IMG/VR virus record: IMGVR_UViG_3300025138_000110
Coordinates: 1 to 38,503 of that record
Source: a virus
Reading direction: 5' to 3' (one strand)
DNA: 38,503 bases
Below, piece after piece: positions 29,401 through 36,363 of this stretch. Positions within the stretch are counted from its first letter, which is position 1. Every line of letters begins with the position of its first letter. Made by a program: the position numbers and the translations under genes. The notes beneath the pieces were generated by a model. That model had not been told where the DNA came from and did no database searches. It saw only the letters and a program-made list of their open reading frames with translations.

Positions 29401-30230
29401 TATACAAATCCTTTATCATAATTTTTACCAGTAGTAAATTCTCGTAAATCGAACCTCTTTCTGAGTTTGTGTGGTGCGTATTGAGGTTTAATTGTTATTG
29501 ATATCTCTGATTTTGTTGGAACATAAGTAACTTCTTCTTTTCCGCCACCGCCTACTGACGTAACTACAGGAATATAATCTACGTCTTGTTGTAAGTTGAT
29601 AGAGTATTGTGTAATTATCACAGGAACTTTATTAAATCCATGTTCTCCCAAATATTCAAATAGCAATACGGGAGGAGGTGTACCATACAATCCGTCTTTA
29701 ACTGCGGCGTCACCAAAGTAACTTTTTGTTGCTACTTTTACAAAATGCATAACACCTAGTAAATATCTTGCTTCATCAATTGTATTTGCTGTAAATTGAC
29801 TGATGATTGGATACTCTGGTGGTTGTGAATTAACATAAACATTTAATGGATAGTTACTTCCTTGAAATTCTTGTGATGAATAATTTACAGATGCACCATA
29901 AAATATGTTTGGAGTATATTGCCATACAAGTCCGCCTGTTTGGTATAACGGTCTAAGCAAGTAATCAATATTTGCCATGTCACCTCTACGGTTCTCATTA
30001 GTGCTTTCCATCTCTAAAGCACCCTGCCAAAACAAATCTCTACCACCAAACTTAGGTCTTAACCTTGCTCTCCAATCAACTGCTTTGGCTGTGCCACGTT
30101 GACTGCCCACTCTATCAAACATGTCCTGAGACTTAACATTCTTTGTTTGTTGCTGTCGCAAATCTTTAGATTGCATACTGCTTGGTGAACTTGCTCTGCT
30201 GGCTAATGGTCCTGGTTTACTAGTAAACAT
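29400..30230 (-). CDS. gp48: Baseplate tail-tube cap/initiator, gp48/gp54-like
   Basis: The 276-residue product has a Ser/Gln-rich N-terminus (about 1-45) and then RARLRPKFGG, GGLVWQYTPNIFYGASVNY, NTIDEARYLLGVMHFVKVATKSYFG, GTPPPVLLFEYLG and INLQQDVDYIPV. The order tube-front strand, EA-Y-L-GV-HF, F-G, GTPPPVL, DVDY is that of the T4 gp48/gp54 pair, which cap the hub and start tail-tube polymerisation and share a fold with the tube protein gp19. Only one member is present in the window, so choosing between 48 and 54 is uncertain; marine relatives are usually called gp48. GGAG lies 7 bases before the ATG, downstream of a late promoter octamer, so this is the first gene of the cap-gp53-hub-gp5 operon. 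Confidence 0.75.
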   Translation of the reverse strand: MFTSKPGPLASRASSPSSMQSKDLRQQQTKNVKSQDMFDRVGSQRGTAKAVDWRARLRPKFGGRDLFWQGALEMESTNENRRGDMANIDYLLRPLYQTGGLVWQYTPNIFYGASVNYSSQEFQGSNYPLNVYVNSQPPEYPIISQFTANTIDEARYLLGVMHFVKVATKSYFGDAAVKDGLYGTPPPVLLFEYLGEHGFNKVPVIITQYSINLQQDVDYIPVVTSVGGGGKEEVTYVPTKSEISITIKPQYAPHKLRKRFDLREFTTGKNYDKGFV

Positions 30231-30248
30231 ATATATCTCCTATAATAC

Positions 30249-30256
30249 TATTTATC
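30249..30256 (-). promoter_or_regulatory. Late promoter octamer GATAAATA before the tube-cap operon
   Basis: Minus-strand GATAAATA lies about 19 bases before the ATG of the 29400-30230 gene. Predicted start near 30242 leaves a short leader containing the GGAG ribosome site. Confidence 0.65.
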
Positions 30257-30291
30257 GTATTCATTAAAACATGTTATAATAAAAGATTCTG

Positions 30292-30299
30292 GATAAATA
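30292..30299 (+). promoter_or_regulatory. Late promoter octamer GATAAATA before gp55
   Basis: The plus strand reads GATAAATA, divergent from the copy at 30249-30256 and 57 bases before the gp55 ATG. It would let gp55 activate its own late transcription. Confidence 0.5.
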
Positions 30300-30303
30300 T
30301 TAC

Positions 30304-30331
30304 TTGACATATATATAATTCTGTGTATAAT
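30304..30331 (+). promoter_or_regulatory. Sigma70-type promoter for gp55
   Basis: TTGACA (30304-30309) and TATAAT (30326-30331) are both perfect consensus hexamers, separated by 16 bases. Transcription would begin near 30338, leaving a leader of about 18 bases with GGAG (30347-30350) in front of the gp55 ATG. This would give host-polymerase transcription of gp55, gp47, gp46 and the endonuclease before late expression. Confidence 0.8.
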
Positions 30332-30355
30332 GTTGTTAATATCATTGGAGATCAA

Positions 30356-31219
30356 ATGGCTAAGAAAGTAAATTATTTAAACAACAAAGACATCTTAAAG
30401 CAGATACATATTAGTAAACTAACATATTGCTATGTAAAAGACGAAAAATATGAATGGAATGACATTATTTTAGAAGATGTTAAAAAAATTAATCGCAATA
30501 GTTTAAAACTTGCAAGAGAAAACAGGGCATCTAAGATGCAGTCTGAGGCTTATCAAGCCGCAATGCTTTTGCATGACACAAAGGACTATAAAAACAAACC
30601 CAAGCAAAAAGAGTTTGCAGTAGATCCTAAAAGCATTGCTAAAGAAGACATTGTGTTTAGAGTAATGACTATGGAGCATATTCCAGACGAGCCAGGAAGA
30701 AAGAGAAATCCTAAGAATGAGGCTGAAACAAAAGCCAAGGTTAACTTTCCTTCTTTCAAACATTATGCTTATGTAAATGACGAAGTAGTAGAAGTTGCAA
30801 GAAGTCATTGGCAAGGCAGTATGAGTAATGGTAACTTTTGTGTTGACCATGGACAAATTTCTAATGAACTTGGAACTATGTATTTAAAACTAGTTGAAAG
30901 ATATTCACACAGAGCAAACTGGAGAGGTTACACTTATGTCGACGAAATGCGTGGACAAGCATTAGTGCAACTATCTCAAATTGGATTGCAGTTTAACGAA
31001 GCAAAATCGGATAACCCATTTGCATACTATACTGCGGCAGTGAATAACAGTTTTACAAGAGTATTAAACTTAGAGAAAAGAAATCAAACTATCAGAGATG
31101 ATATATTAATTGAACAAGGACATTTACCAAGTTACGGCAGACAGATTGCACACGAAGAACAAATTCGTCAAATGCGAGAAGCGGCCGAAGAACAAAGTAA
31201 TAACCCAGTAGCAGAATAA
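30356..31219 (+). CDS. gp55: Late transcription sigma factor gp55
   Basis: gp55 is the phage sigma factor that guides host RNA polymerase to late promoters. The 287-residue product contains a region-2-like core at residues about 188-245 (WRGYTYVDEMRGQALVQLSQ, then NPFAYYTAAVNNSFTRVLN) strongly resembling gp55 of marine T4-like phages and sigma region 2 generally. Residues 1-130 form a charged, Lys-rich extension; T4 gp55 has 185 residues, so this one is longer at the N-terminus. The ATG at 30356 is chosen because GGAG lies 5 bases before it; an upstream in-frame GTG at 30323 would fall within the sigma70 -10 region. It heads a plus-strand operon with gp47 and gp46 (3-base gap to gp47). Confidence 0.9.
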   Translation: MAKKVNYLNNKDILKQIHISKLTYCYVKDEKYEWNDIILEDVKKINRNSLKLARENRASKMQSEAYQAAMLLHDTKDYKNKPKQKEFAVDPKSIAKEDIVFRVMTMEHIPDEPGRKRNPKNEAETKAKVNFPSFKHYAYVNDEVVEVARSHWQGSMSNGNFCVDHGQISNELGTMYLKLVERYSHRANWRGYTYVDEMRGQALVQLSQIGLQFNEAKSDNPFAYYTAAVNNSFTRVLNLEKRNQTIRDDILIEQGHLPSYGRQIAHEEQIRQMREAAEEQSNNPVAE

Positions 31220-31222
31220 TTT

Positions 31223-32239
31223 ATGGCCCAACTGTTTAAGACAGCGGCTTGCTTTACGGATATACATTACGGATTAAAGCAAAACAGCCGTTTACATTTA
31301 GATGACTGTCGCAGATATATAGAATGGTTTATTGCAGAAGCAAAAGCCAGAGACGCAGAAACCTGTATATTCTTAGGCGACTGGATGCATCACCGATCAA
31401 GTGTTAATGTTGCAACAATGAATGCAACCATTAAAGACTTAAAATTACTGAATGATGCATTCGAAACCGTTTACTTTATAACTGGTAATCATGATCTCTA
31501 TTACAGAGATAAACGTGATTTGAACAGTATTGAGTATGCTCGTGACTTGTCTAACTTTGTTATGGTAGACGACATGTATGAGAAAGATAATGTTGCTATT
31601 GTTCCTTGGTTAGTAGGAGACGATTACAAAACTGTTTCTAAAATGAAGTGCAAGTATATGTTTGGGCACTTTGAATTACCTTACTTTAAAATGAATGCAA
31701 TGGTAGAGATGCCAGACCATGGAGGCATAAATGATAAAATGCTTAGTGGACCAGAATATGTATTCAGTGGTCATTTCCATAAAAGACAATACAAAAACAA
31801 CATACATTATCTAGGTAATGCATTTCCACATAACTATGCAGACGTAGGCGATGACGAACGTGGTGCAATGTTTTTAGAGTGGGGAGGTGAACCTCAATAT
31901 GTAAATTGGACAGAAGGTCCTAAGTATAGAAAGTTTACATTAAAACAATTACTAGATGATCATCAAAATTTATTAGACGAATACACATACGCAAGGGTAA
32001 TACTTGATGTAAGTATTAGTTACGAAGAAGCAAACTTTGTTAGAGAAAAATTTGCAGAACAATATGGAGTAAGAGAATTACAACTTATTCCAGTAAAAGA
32101 AGAAGAAGAGTTTGAAGGCGGAGATATAACATTTGAAAGTGTTGACCAAATTGTTGTTACACAATTAGACACTATTGAAAGTAACTTAGTCGACAAGCAA
32201 ACACTAATAGACATTTACCATAGTATAGAAATTGATTAA
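31223..32239 (+). CDS. gp47: Recombination nuclease subunit gp47 (SbcD/Mre11-like)
   Basis: This 338-residue protein is the phosphoesterase subunit of the gp46/gp47 complex, which resects DNA ends for recombination-dependent replication and helps degrade host DNA. The five Mre11/SbcD metal-binding motifs are visible: D13-x-H15 in TDIHYG, Asp53 in LGDWMHH, Asn89-His90-Asp91 in GNHD, His149 in FGHFE, and His184-x-His186 in SGHFHKR. Length matches T4 gp47 (339 residues). The last 80 residues form the acidic, helical capping/gp46-binding region. The stop codon overlaps the gp46 start (TAATG at 32237-32241), so the two subunits are translationally coupled. Confidence 0.95.
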   Translation: MAQLFKTAACFTDIHYGLKQNSRLHLDDCRRYIEWFIAEAKARDAETCIFLGDWMHHRSSVNVATMNATIKDLKLLNDAFETVYFITGNHDLYYRDKRDLNSIEYARDLSNFVMVDDMYEKDNVAIVPWLVGDDYKTVSKMKCKYMFGHFELPYFKMNAMVEMPDHGGINDKMLSGPEYVFSGHFHKRQYKNNIHYLGNAFPHNYADVGDDERGAMFLEWGGEPQYVNWTEGPKYRKFTLKQLLDDHQNLLDEYTYARVILDVSISYEEANFVREKFAEQYGVRELQLIPVKEEEEFEGGDITFESVDQIVVTQLDTIESNLVDKQTLIDIYHSIEID

Positions 32240-34008
32240 TGTTAAAGATTAAAAACGTATCAGCAAAAAACTTTATGAGTGTTGGGAACAACACACAGGC
32301 AGTTAATTTTGATAATTGCCAATTAACCCTTGTACTAGGACACAACTTAGACATGGGTGGTGACGGCAGTAGGAATGGCACAGGTAAGACTACTATTATT
32401 AATGCACTAAGTTATGCATTGTACGGAGAAGCACTTACTAACATTCGTCGCGACAATTTAATTAATAAGACAAACGGTAAAGGAATGATTACTACCGTTG
32501 AGTTTGAGATAGAAGGCAAGGCTTATCGTATAGAAAGAGGAAGGCGTCCTAATGTTTTAAGACTTTTTATAGATGGTACTGATGCTTTAGATAACGAACA
32601 GCAAGGCGACAGTCGAGAAACACAAAAAGAAATAGAAAAGATAATTGGCTTTCCGCATAATATGTTTAAGCATTTAATTGCATTAAACACATACACCGAG
32701 CCTTTTCTCAGTATGAAAAACAATGATCAACGAGACATGATTGAGCAGTTGTTAGGTATTACCGAGTTGTCCTCAAAAGCAGAAGTGTTAAAGTTAAGAC
32801 AAAAGGATACTAGAGATAGTATTAAAGAAGAAGAACTGCGAATACAAGCAGTACAAAATGCTAATGAAAACATAGAAAAAAGCATTAAAGAAATTGAAAG
32901 CAGAAGCAAAGCCTGGACAGCAAATAAAAATAACAAGTTACAAGAACTAGGCAATGCAATTATAAAATTAGAAACAATCGACATTAACGAAGAAGTTAAA
33001 AATCACAGCATTGTAGATGACATTAGTAAAAAAATGACTGACATTGATTCACTTAATGCTGAGGAAAAAAGATTACACAGCAGTATAAAAAGAAGTTCAA
33101 CAAAACTATCAGAACTAGAAAGTAATTTAGAAAGTGCTAAAGCAGGCGTTTGCCCAGCATGTGAACAACCTACTGCACACTTGGATACGCATGAGGCTTA
33201 TACACAAGAACTAGTAGAAAAAATTGATACTGAAGCAGAGTATCTTAAAGATTTAAATGCCCAACTTTTAAATGCACAGACGACAATAACAGAGTTAGGT
33301 GATATTCCTAACTTGCCGCAAACAGAATATTCTAAACTTGCTGATGCTTTACAGCACAAACATAATTTAGAAACAATGACTGAACAGTTAGGTGAGAAAG
33401 CAGGAGAGGACAATCCTTACACAGATCAAATAACAGGTTTAAGAGAATCAGGCATTCAAGAAATAAGTTTTGAAACTATGAACGAACTAACTTATTTGCA
33501 AGAACATCAAGAGTTTTTATATAAACTATTAACAAGTAAAGATAGTTTTATCCGTAAAAAGATAATAGATCAAAACATATCATACCTTAACCATAGGTTA
33601 GCATACTACTTAGAGAAGTTAGGCTTGCCACATGATGTAAAATTTGCAAGTGATTTAGGTGTAGAAATAACAGAGTATGGTCGTGACTTAGACTTTGATA
33701 ATCTAAGTAGAGGCGAACGTAACAGACTTATTTTAGGACTATCGTGGGCATTCAGAGACATGTACGAAAGTCTTAACAGGCCAATGAACTTAATGTGTAT
33801 TGATGAACTTATTGATAGTGGTATGGACTCTATGGGTGTAGAGAATGCATTAGGCGTTCTTAAAAAGATGCATAGAGAACAAGGTAAAAACATTATGCTC
33901 ATTTCTCACAAAGAAGAACTGGTCGGTCGTGTAAATAATGTATTGACAGTCGTTAAAGAAGGCGGCTTTACATTGTACAACACCGACACAGAGTATATTG
34001 ATGCCTAG
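32239..34008 (+). CDS. gp46: Recombination ATPase subunit gp46 (SbcC/Rad50-like)
   Basis: The 589-residue protein is the ATP-driven partner of gp47. Walker A is at residues 43-52 (GSRNGTGKTT, Lys50). Two long coiled-coil arms flank a zinc hook at CPAC (Cys305 and Cys308), which dimerises the arms. The ABC signature LSRGERNR starts at Leu489, Walker B is LMCIDE (Asp522, Glu523), and the switch His557 lies in ISHKEE. All ATPase motifs are intact, and length is close to T4 gp46 (560). It overlaps gp47 by 1 base and the following GIY-YIG gene by 8 bases. Confidence 0.95.
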   Translation: MLKIKNVSAKNFMSVGNNTQAVNFDNCQLTLVLGHNLDMGGDGSRNGTGKTTIINALSYALYGEALTNIRRDNLINKTNGKGMITTVEFEIEGKAYRIERGRRPNVLRLFIDGTDALDNEQQGDSRETQKEIEKIIGFPHNMFKHLIALNTYTEPFLSMKNNDQRDMIEQLLGITELSSKAEVLKLRQKDTRDSIKEEELRIQAVQNANENIEKSIKEIESRSKAWTANKNNKLQELGNAIIKLETIDINEEVKNHSIVDDISKKMTDIDSLNAEEKRLHSSIKRSSTKLSELESNLESAKAGVCPACEQPTAHLDTHEAYTQELVEKIDTEAEYLKDLNAQLLNAQTTITELGDIPNLPQTEYSKLADALQHKHNLETMTEQLGEKAGEDNPYTDQITGLRESGIQEISFETMNELTYLQEHQEFLYKLLTSKDSFIRKKIIDQNISYLNHRLAYYLEKLGLPHDVKFASDLGVEITEYGRDLDFDNLSRGERNRLILGLSWAFRDMYESLNRPMNLMCIDELIDSGMDSMGVENALGVLKKMHREQGKNIMLISHKEELVGRVNNVLTVVKEGGFTLYNTDTEYIDA

Positions 34009-34429
34009 TCCATGGAAATTTAATAATAAAACAGTAGACACGTTACCAGAAGATTGCGAAGCATTTGTATATCTAATTACAAATAAAGACAATGGCAAGA
34101 TGTATGTTGGTAAGAAACTTGCTAAATTCAAAACAACCAAGCCTCCCTTAAAAGGAAAAAAGAACAAACGTCGTGGTACTAAAGAAAGCGACTGGAAAAC
34201 CTATTGGGGTAGTTCAGATCATCTTAATGCAGATGTAGAATTACTAGGCGAAGACACCTTTACCAGAGAAATTTTACATTTTTGCCCTACCAGAGGCATA
34301 GCAAGTTACCTAGAAGCAAGGGAACAATTCGAAAGAAAAGTCTTGCTATCAGACGATTATTATAACGGAATCATCAATGTTAGAGTGGGTGGTTCACAAA
34401 TACTCAAAGAGCACTTCAAGAAGATATAA
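34001..34429 (+). CDS. GIY-YIG endonuclease, Seg-like
   Basis: The 142-residue protein has the GIY-YIG nuclease pattern near its N-terminus: YLITNKDNGKMYVGKK (residues about 24-39), where YLI and YVG replace GIY and YIG, followed by a basic stretch (KGKKNKRRGTKESDWKTYWGSSDHL) and a Glu-containing helix (EAREQFERKVLLSDDYYNGIINVRVGG). This combination occurs in small stand-alone proteins of marine T4-like phages related to Seg homing endonucleases, which cut DNA and can spread their own gene; whether this one is mobile or has been recruited to DNA processing is unknown. The ATG at 34001 lies inside the end of gp46; a TTG three bases earlier is less likely. It is the last gene of the gp55-gp47-gp46 operon. 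Confidence 0.75.
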   Translation: MPSPWKFNNKTVDTLPEDCEAFVYLITNKDNGKMYVGKKLAKFKTTKPPLKGKKNKRRGTKESDWKTYWGSSDHLNADVELLGEDTFTREILHFCPTRGIASYLEAREQFERKVLLSDDYYNGIINVRVGGSQILKEHFKKI

Positions 34430-34439
34430 CTATATATTG

Positions 34440-34830
34440 ATTAAGGCACATCAGACGTAAAGTCAAAGCAAGGCACACACAGGACTATACACCGGCCCCA
34501 ACAGAGGCATTGAATATCTGGCTCCTCGACAATCCGGCAATGGAAACACCCGGTGCGAGAATTGGAGATGTATAGCGGCAAAGATACAAACACACGACAA
34601 ACAGTATTAAAAGAATGTAGGCAATGAGAAAAAGCAACCTACAAGTTTGTGTAACCAAACTCTACCAGGTTACATAAATTTCCGTGAGACACGAGACGGT
34701 AGTGTATGGGGACAGAAGGCTCACTGGTTCCTAATAGCACCCGAGTTAGAGATGGTAATGGTTCACTTGATGAGACCTTTCATTGTTCTCCTTGCTTAAG
34801 GAGAATTATGGCTCAAGTTACTTGATAAGT
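34440..34830. ncRNA. Candidate structured noncoding RNA (strand not certain)
   Basis: No long frame is open here. The left part is clearly richer in G+C than its surroundings: 59 of 110 bases at 34471-34580 by hand count, against about 30% in a sample line of gp46. Several pairings are visible: CTATACA (34485-34491) with TGTATAG (34569-34575), enclosing CCGG (34492-34495) with CCGG (34550-34553); TGTAGG (34616-34621) with CCTACA (34638-34643); TGTAACC (34650-34656) with GGTTACA (34668-34674); CGTG/CACG (34683-34693); and a perfect 8-base stem at 34786-34805. I found no tRNA or tmRNA ends. This could be a phage structured RNA, a processed leader or a decayed gene. Pairings are symmetric, so the strand cannot be fixed; plus is slightly favoured as a continuation of the gp46 operon. 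Confidence 0.35.
34786..34805 (+). other. Perfect hairpin hiding a Shine-Dalgarno-like sequence
   Basis: TTCTCCTT (34786-34793), loop GCTT, AAGGAGAA (34798-34805). The right arm is a strong ribosome site followed 4 bases later by ATG, but that frame ends after five codons (MAQVT). There is no T-run, so it is not an obvious intrinsic terminator. Confidence 0.5.
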
Positions 34831-35097
34831 AAAACAAAAGAAAAACTTTCAAACAAAAGAATATGTGAATGAAATGAACATATGAATGTAGTTTGGAAAG
34901 ACACGAAGTGTCTATTAAAGTGCTTAACTATTGCAATTGAACTAATATAAACTGTTTAACATTATATTGCATTGTTCTATAATAGTATAGAGTTGTTGCT
35001 TATGTGTTAGGTATATTAAATGATGATATCAAATACTCTAGACTGTGTTTTGACCTAGTGAACTTCTTATTAAAACGTTGTCTTAGACTCGTAAAAG
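34831..35097. other. AT-rich intergenic stretch between convergent genes
   Basis: Only minor signals are visible: a hairpin AGACAC-GAA-GTGTCT (34899-34913), a short palindrome CTATA-ATAG-TATAG near 34977-34990, and an unsupported 22-codon frame at 34882-34950 with no good ribosome site. No convincing promoter or terminator is seen. Confidence 0.5.
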
Positions 35098-36248
35098 TTA
35101 TATAGCATCAAAGCCATGATCACCTTCAACAGTATTACTGCTGAAATCACCACCACCTTTATCGCCGGACTTTAACTTATTGAATTTGTTTAGGGTTTTG
35201 ACTATTAGTGAACGATCTAGATATCCCATACCCCATGCATCGTTCCATGATATAGAACCCTCAGAGAATATTACTAGTTCTGCAATAGATTCTTCTAGGG
35301 CCGTGGATTCGTCTTTTAGCCTCCTTAGGTAACCTGATATATCTTCAGGTTCGGCCTGTGCTAGGAAGCCGTGAAAAAATTTACAGGATCAAAGTTTACC
35401 TTTGTTGTGAATGAGTAATAGTCTTCTGCATTCTCTATTCCTATATTTTCAGTGCATTCTGGATTTGGACATTGCAACGCCATTTCTTGTGCAATACCAA
35501 TTGTGTTAATCTCTGTGATCTTTTCTTCGATTGCTTTACCGACACTACTGTCTACATTATTTAAAAATTCGGCAATTTGTATTTTGTCGTCTACTACAAA
35601 CTCCCCATCTTCGTTTGTGCCTGAAATATTATTAATACTATCTAAGATTAAATCAAAGTTTAATTCAGCAACCTTAACAAAGTTTTCATTGAACAGTTTA
35701 AGTCTTGCATCATCATCTTCAATTTCACCTAAGTTCTGTAAACTTCTAGTGCTTTGAAAGTTTGTTATACCTGCTTTGATTGTGCTGGAATAACTAAATG
35801 GTTTAACTAAAATTACTAAACCTGAATGTGCTACTTCGTATTCTTCTTCTAAAACTTGCATAGTTTCAAGTGCTCTTTCAACACTTGCAATACCTCTTGC
35901 TTCGCTAGAACACTTATCACATGTTCCAGTAACTTCTAAGTCATCTCCAAATGTAGCACCTTGAATTGCTACTAATAATGTATCTATATCTGCACTTAGC
36001 ATTTTACTTGCATCTTTTACATTGGGAACACAACTTTTAATTACTTGAACAACTGCTTCACCATTAAGTAATGCATCTGGGTTCTTCATTAAAAGTTCGT
36101 CTTTTGCCGTCATGGCAAAAATTGGTAGTTCGCCATTCTCAGGCATTTCTACAACCTCTGCAGAGTAGTATTGTCCTAAACTTGGTAGTTTAGCATATAG
36201 TTTTGGCGCTCTATAAAAAGAGGTCAACGGATTGTGTTGTTGTGCCAT
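35098..36248 (-). CDS. gp26-like tail assembly protein, -1 frameshift fusion (383 aa)
   Basis: Reading the gp26-like gene to the slippery run AAATTTTTTC (35382-35373) and slipping back one base joins its first 292 residues to a further 91, ending at TAA 35098-35100. The extension begins HGFLAQAEPEDISGYLRRL and contains ISWNDAWGMGYLDRSLI. It cannot start on its own: its frame has a TGA at 35389-35391 just before the slip site and no ATG, GTG or TTG until an ATG at extension residue 49. The codon content is clearly coding. A short protein plus a C-terminally extended -1 product, next to the tape measure gene, is the arrangement of tail tape-measure chaperones (lambda G/GT, P2 E/E+E'). I infer the same role: the short form coats and the long form links tape measure to tube protein. 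T4 gp51 is a possible counterpart of the extension; I cannot verify this. Confidence 0.75.
35331..35351 (-). promoter_or_regulatory. Hairpin downstream of the slippery site
   Basis: On the minus strand AACCTGA (35351-35345) pairs perfectly with TCAGGTT (35337-35331) around a 7-base loop. It begins 21 bases after the slip site, somewhat farther than the usual 5-9 bases for a stimulatory structure, so its role is uncertain; it may be part of a larger fold. Confidence 0.4.
35361..36248 (-). CDS. gp26: gp26-like tail/baseplate assembly protein, unshifted product (295 aa)
   Basis: The zero-frame product starts at ATG 36246-36248 with AAGGAG 7 bases upstream and ends at TAG 35361-35363 after NFFTAS. 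Features match the T4 base plate protein family (gp26) of marine phages: FYRAPKLYAKLPSLGQYY (residues 11-28), AMTAKDELLMKNPDALLNGEAV (45-66), CVPNVKDASKML and IDTLLVAIQGATFGD. Two cysteine pairs, Cys110/Cys113 (CDKC) and Cys260/Cys265 (CPNPEC), could bind one zinc ion. T4 gp26 has 208 residues and is required for hub assembly. The gene is divergent from the tape measure gene, separated by 115 bases that hold two late promoter octamers. This form is one of two expected products; see the frameshift entry. Confidence 0.85.
   Translation of the reverse strand: MAQQHNPLTSFYRAPKLYAKLPSLGQYYSAEVVEMPENGELPIFAMTAKDELLMKNPDALLNGEAVVQVIKSCVPNVKDASKMLSADIDTLLVAIQGATFGDDLEVTGTCDKCSSEARGIASVERALETMQVLEEEYEVAHSGLVILVKPFSYSSTIKAGITNFQSTRSLQNLGEIEDDDARLKLFNENFVKVAELNFDLILDSINNISGTNEDGEFVVDDKIQIAEFLNNVDSSVGKAIEEKITEINTIGIAQEMALQCPNPECTENIGIENAEDYYSFTTKVNFDPVNFFTAS
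35373..35382 (-). promoter_or_regulatory. -1 ribosomal frameshift slippery site
   Basis: Minus strand AAATTTTTTC, read in the zero frame as (GT)A AAT TTT TTC. It contains two overlapping X XXY YYZ heptamers: A AAT TTT (35382-35376) and T TTT TTC (35379-35373). Both allow full re-pairing one base back and lie 9-12 bases before the zero-frame stop. Confidence 0.75.
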
Positions 36249-36272
36249 ATTAAAACTCCTTATAATAAATTC

Positions 36273-36280
36273 GATAAATA
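36273..36280 (+). promoter_or_regulatory. Late promoter octamer GATAAATA for the tape measure gene
   Basis: Plus-strand GATAAATA 84 bases before the tape measure ATG; predicted start near 36287. Confidence 0.6.
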
Positions 36281-36317
36281 GTAATAACTGAACTATCTAA
36301 CTATGTTTATACTTACT

Positions 36318-36325
36318 TATTTATC
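36318..36325 (-). promoter_or_regulatory. Late promoter octamer GATAAATA for the gp26-like gene
   Basis: Minus-strand GATAAATA 70 bases before the gp26-like ATG; predicted start near 36311, so it faces the plus-strand octamer at 36273-36280. Confidence 0.6.
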
Positions 36326-36363
36326 GTAGTTAAAAGATGTTTTAATAAAAAAGAGAACAGTTA

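Noticed and set aside
34786-34805. Intrinsic terminator
   Set aside because: The stem is strong but the following bases are TTATGG, not a T-run.
34440-34830. tRNA, tmRNA, hammerhead ribozyme or group I intron in the GC-rich island
   Set aside because: I could not find a T-loop plus acceptor pairing, a CCA-ended arm, a CTGATGA...GAAA core (only TTGATGAG at about 34768), or a convincing set of group I core elements.
34882-34950. A 22-codon plus-strand frame (MNVVWKDTK...)
   Set aside because: No good ribosome site, too short for coding evidence, and it runs through a hairpin.
34955-34983. Sigma70 promoter with TATAAT at 34978-34983
   Set aside because: The matching -35 position is TTTAAC, only three of six bases, and it would point antisense into the gp26-like gene.
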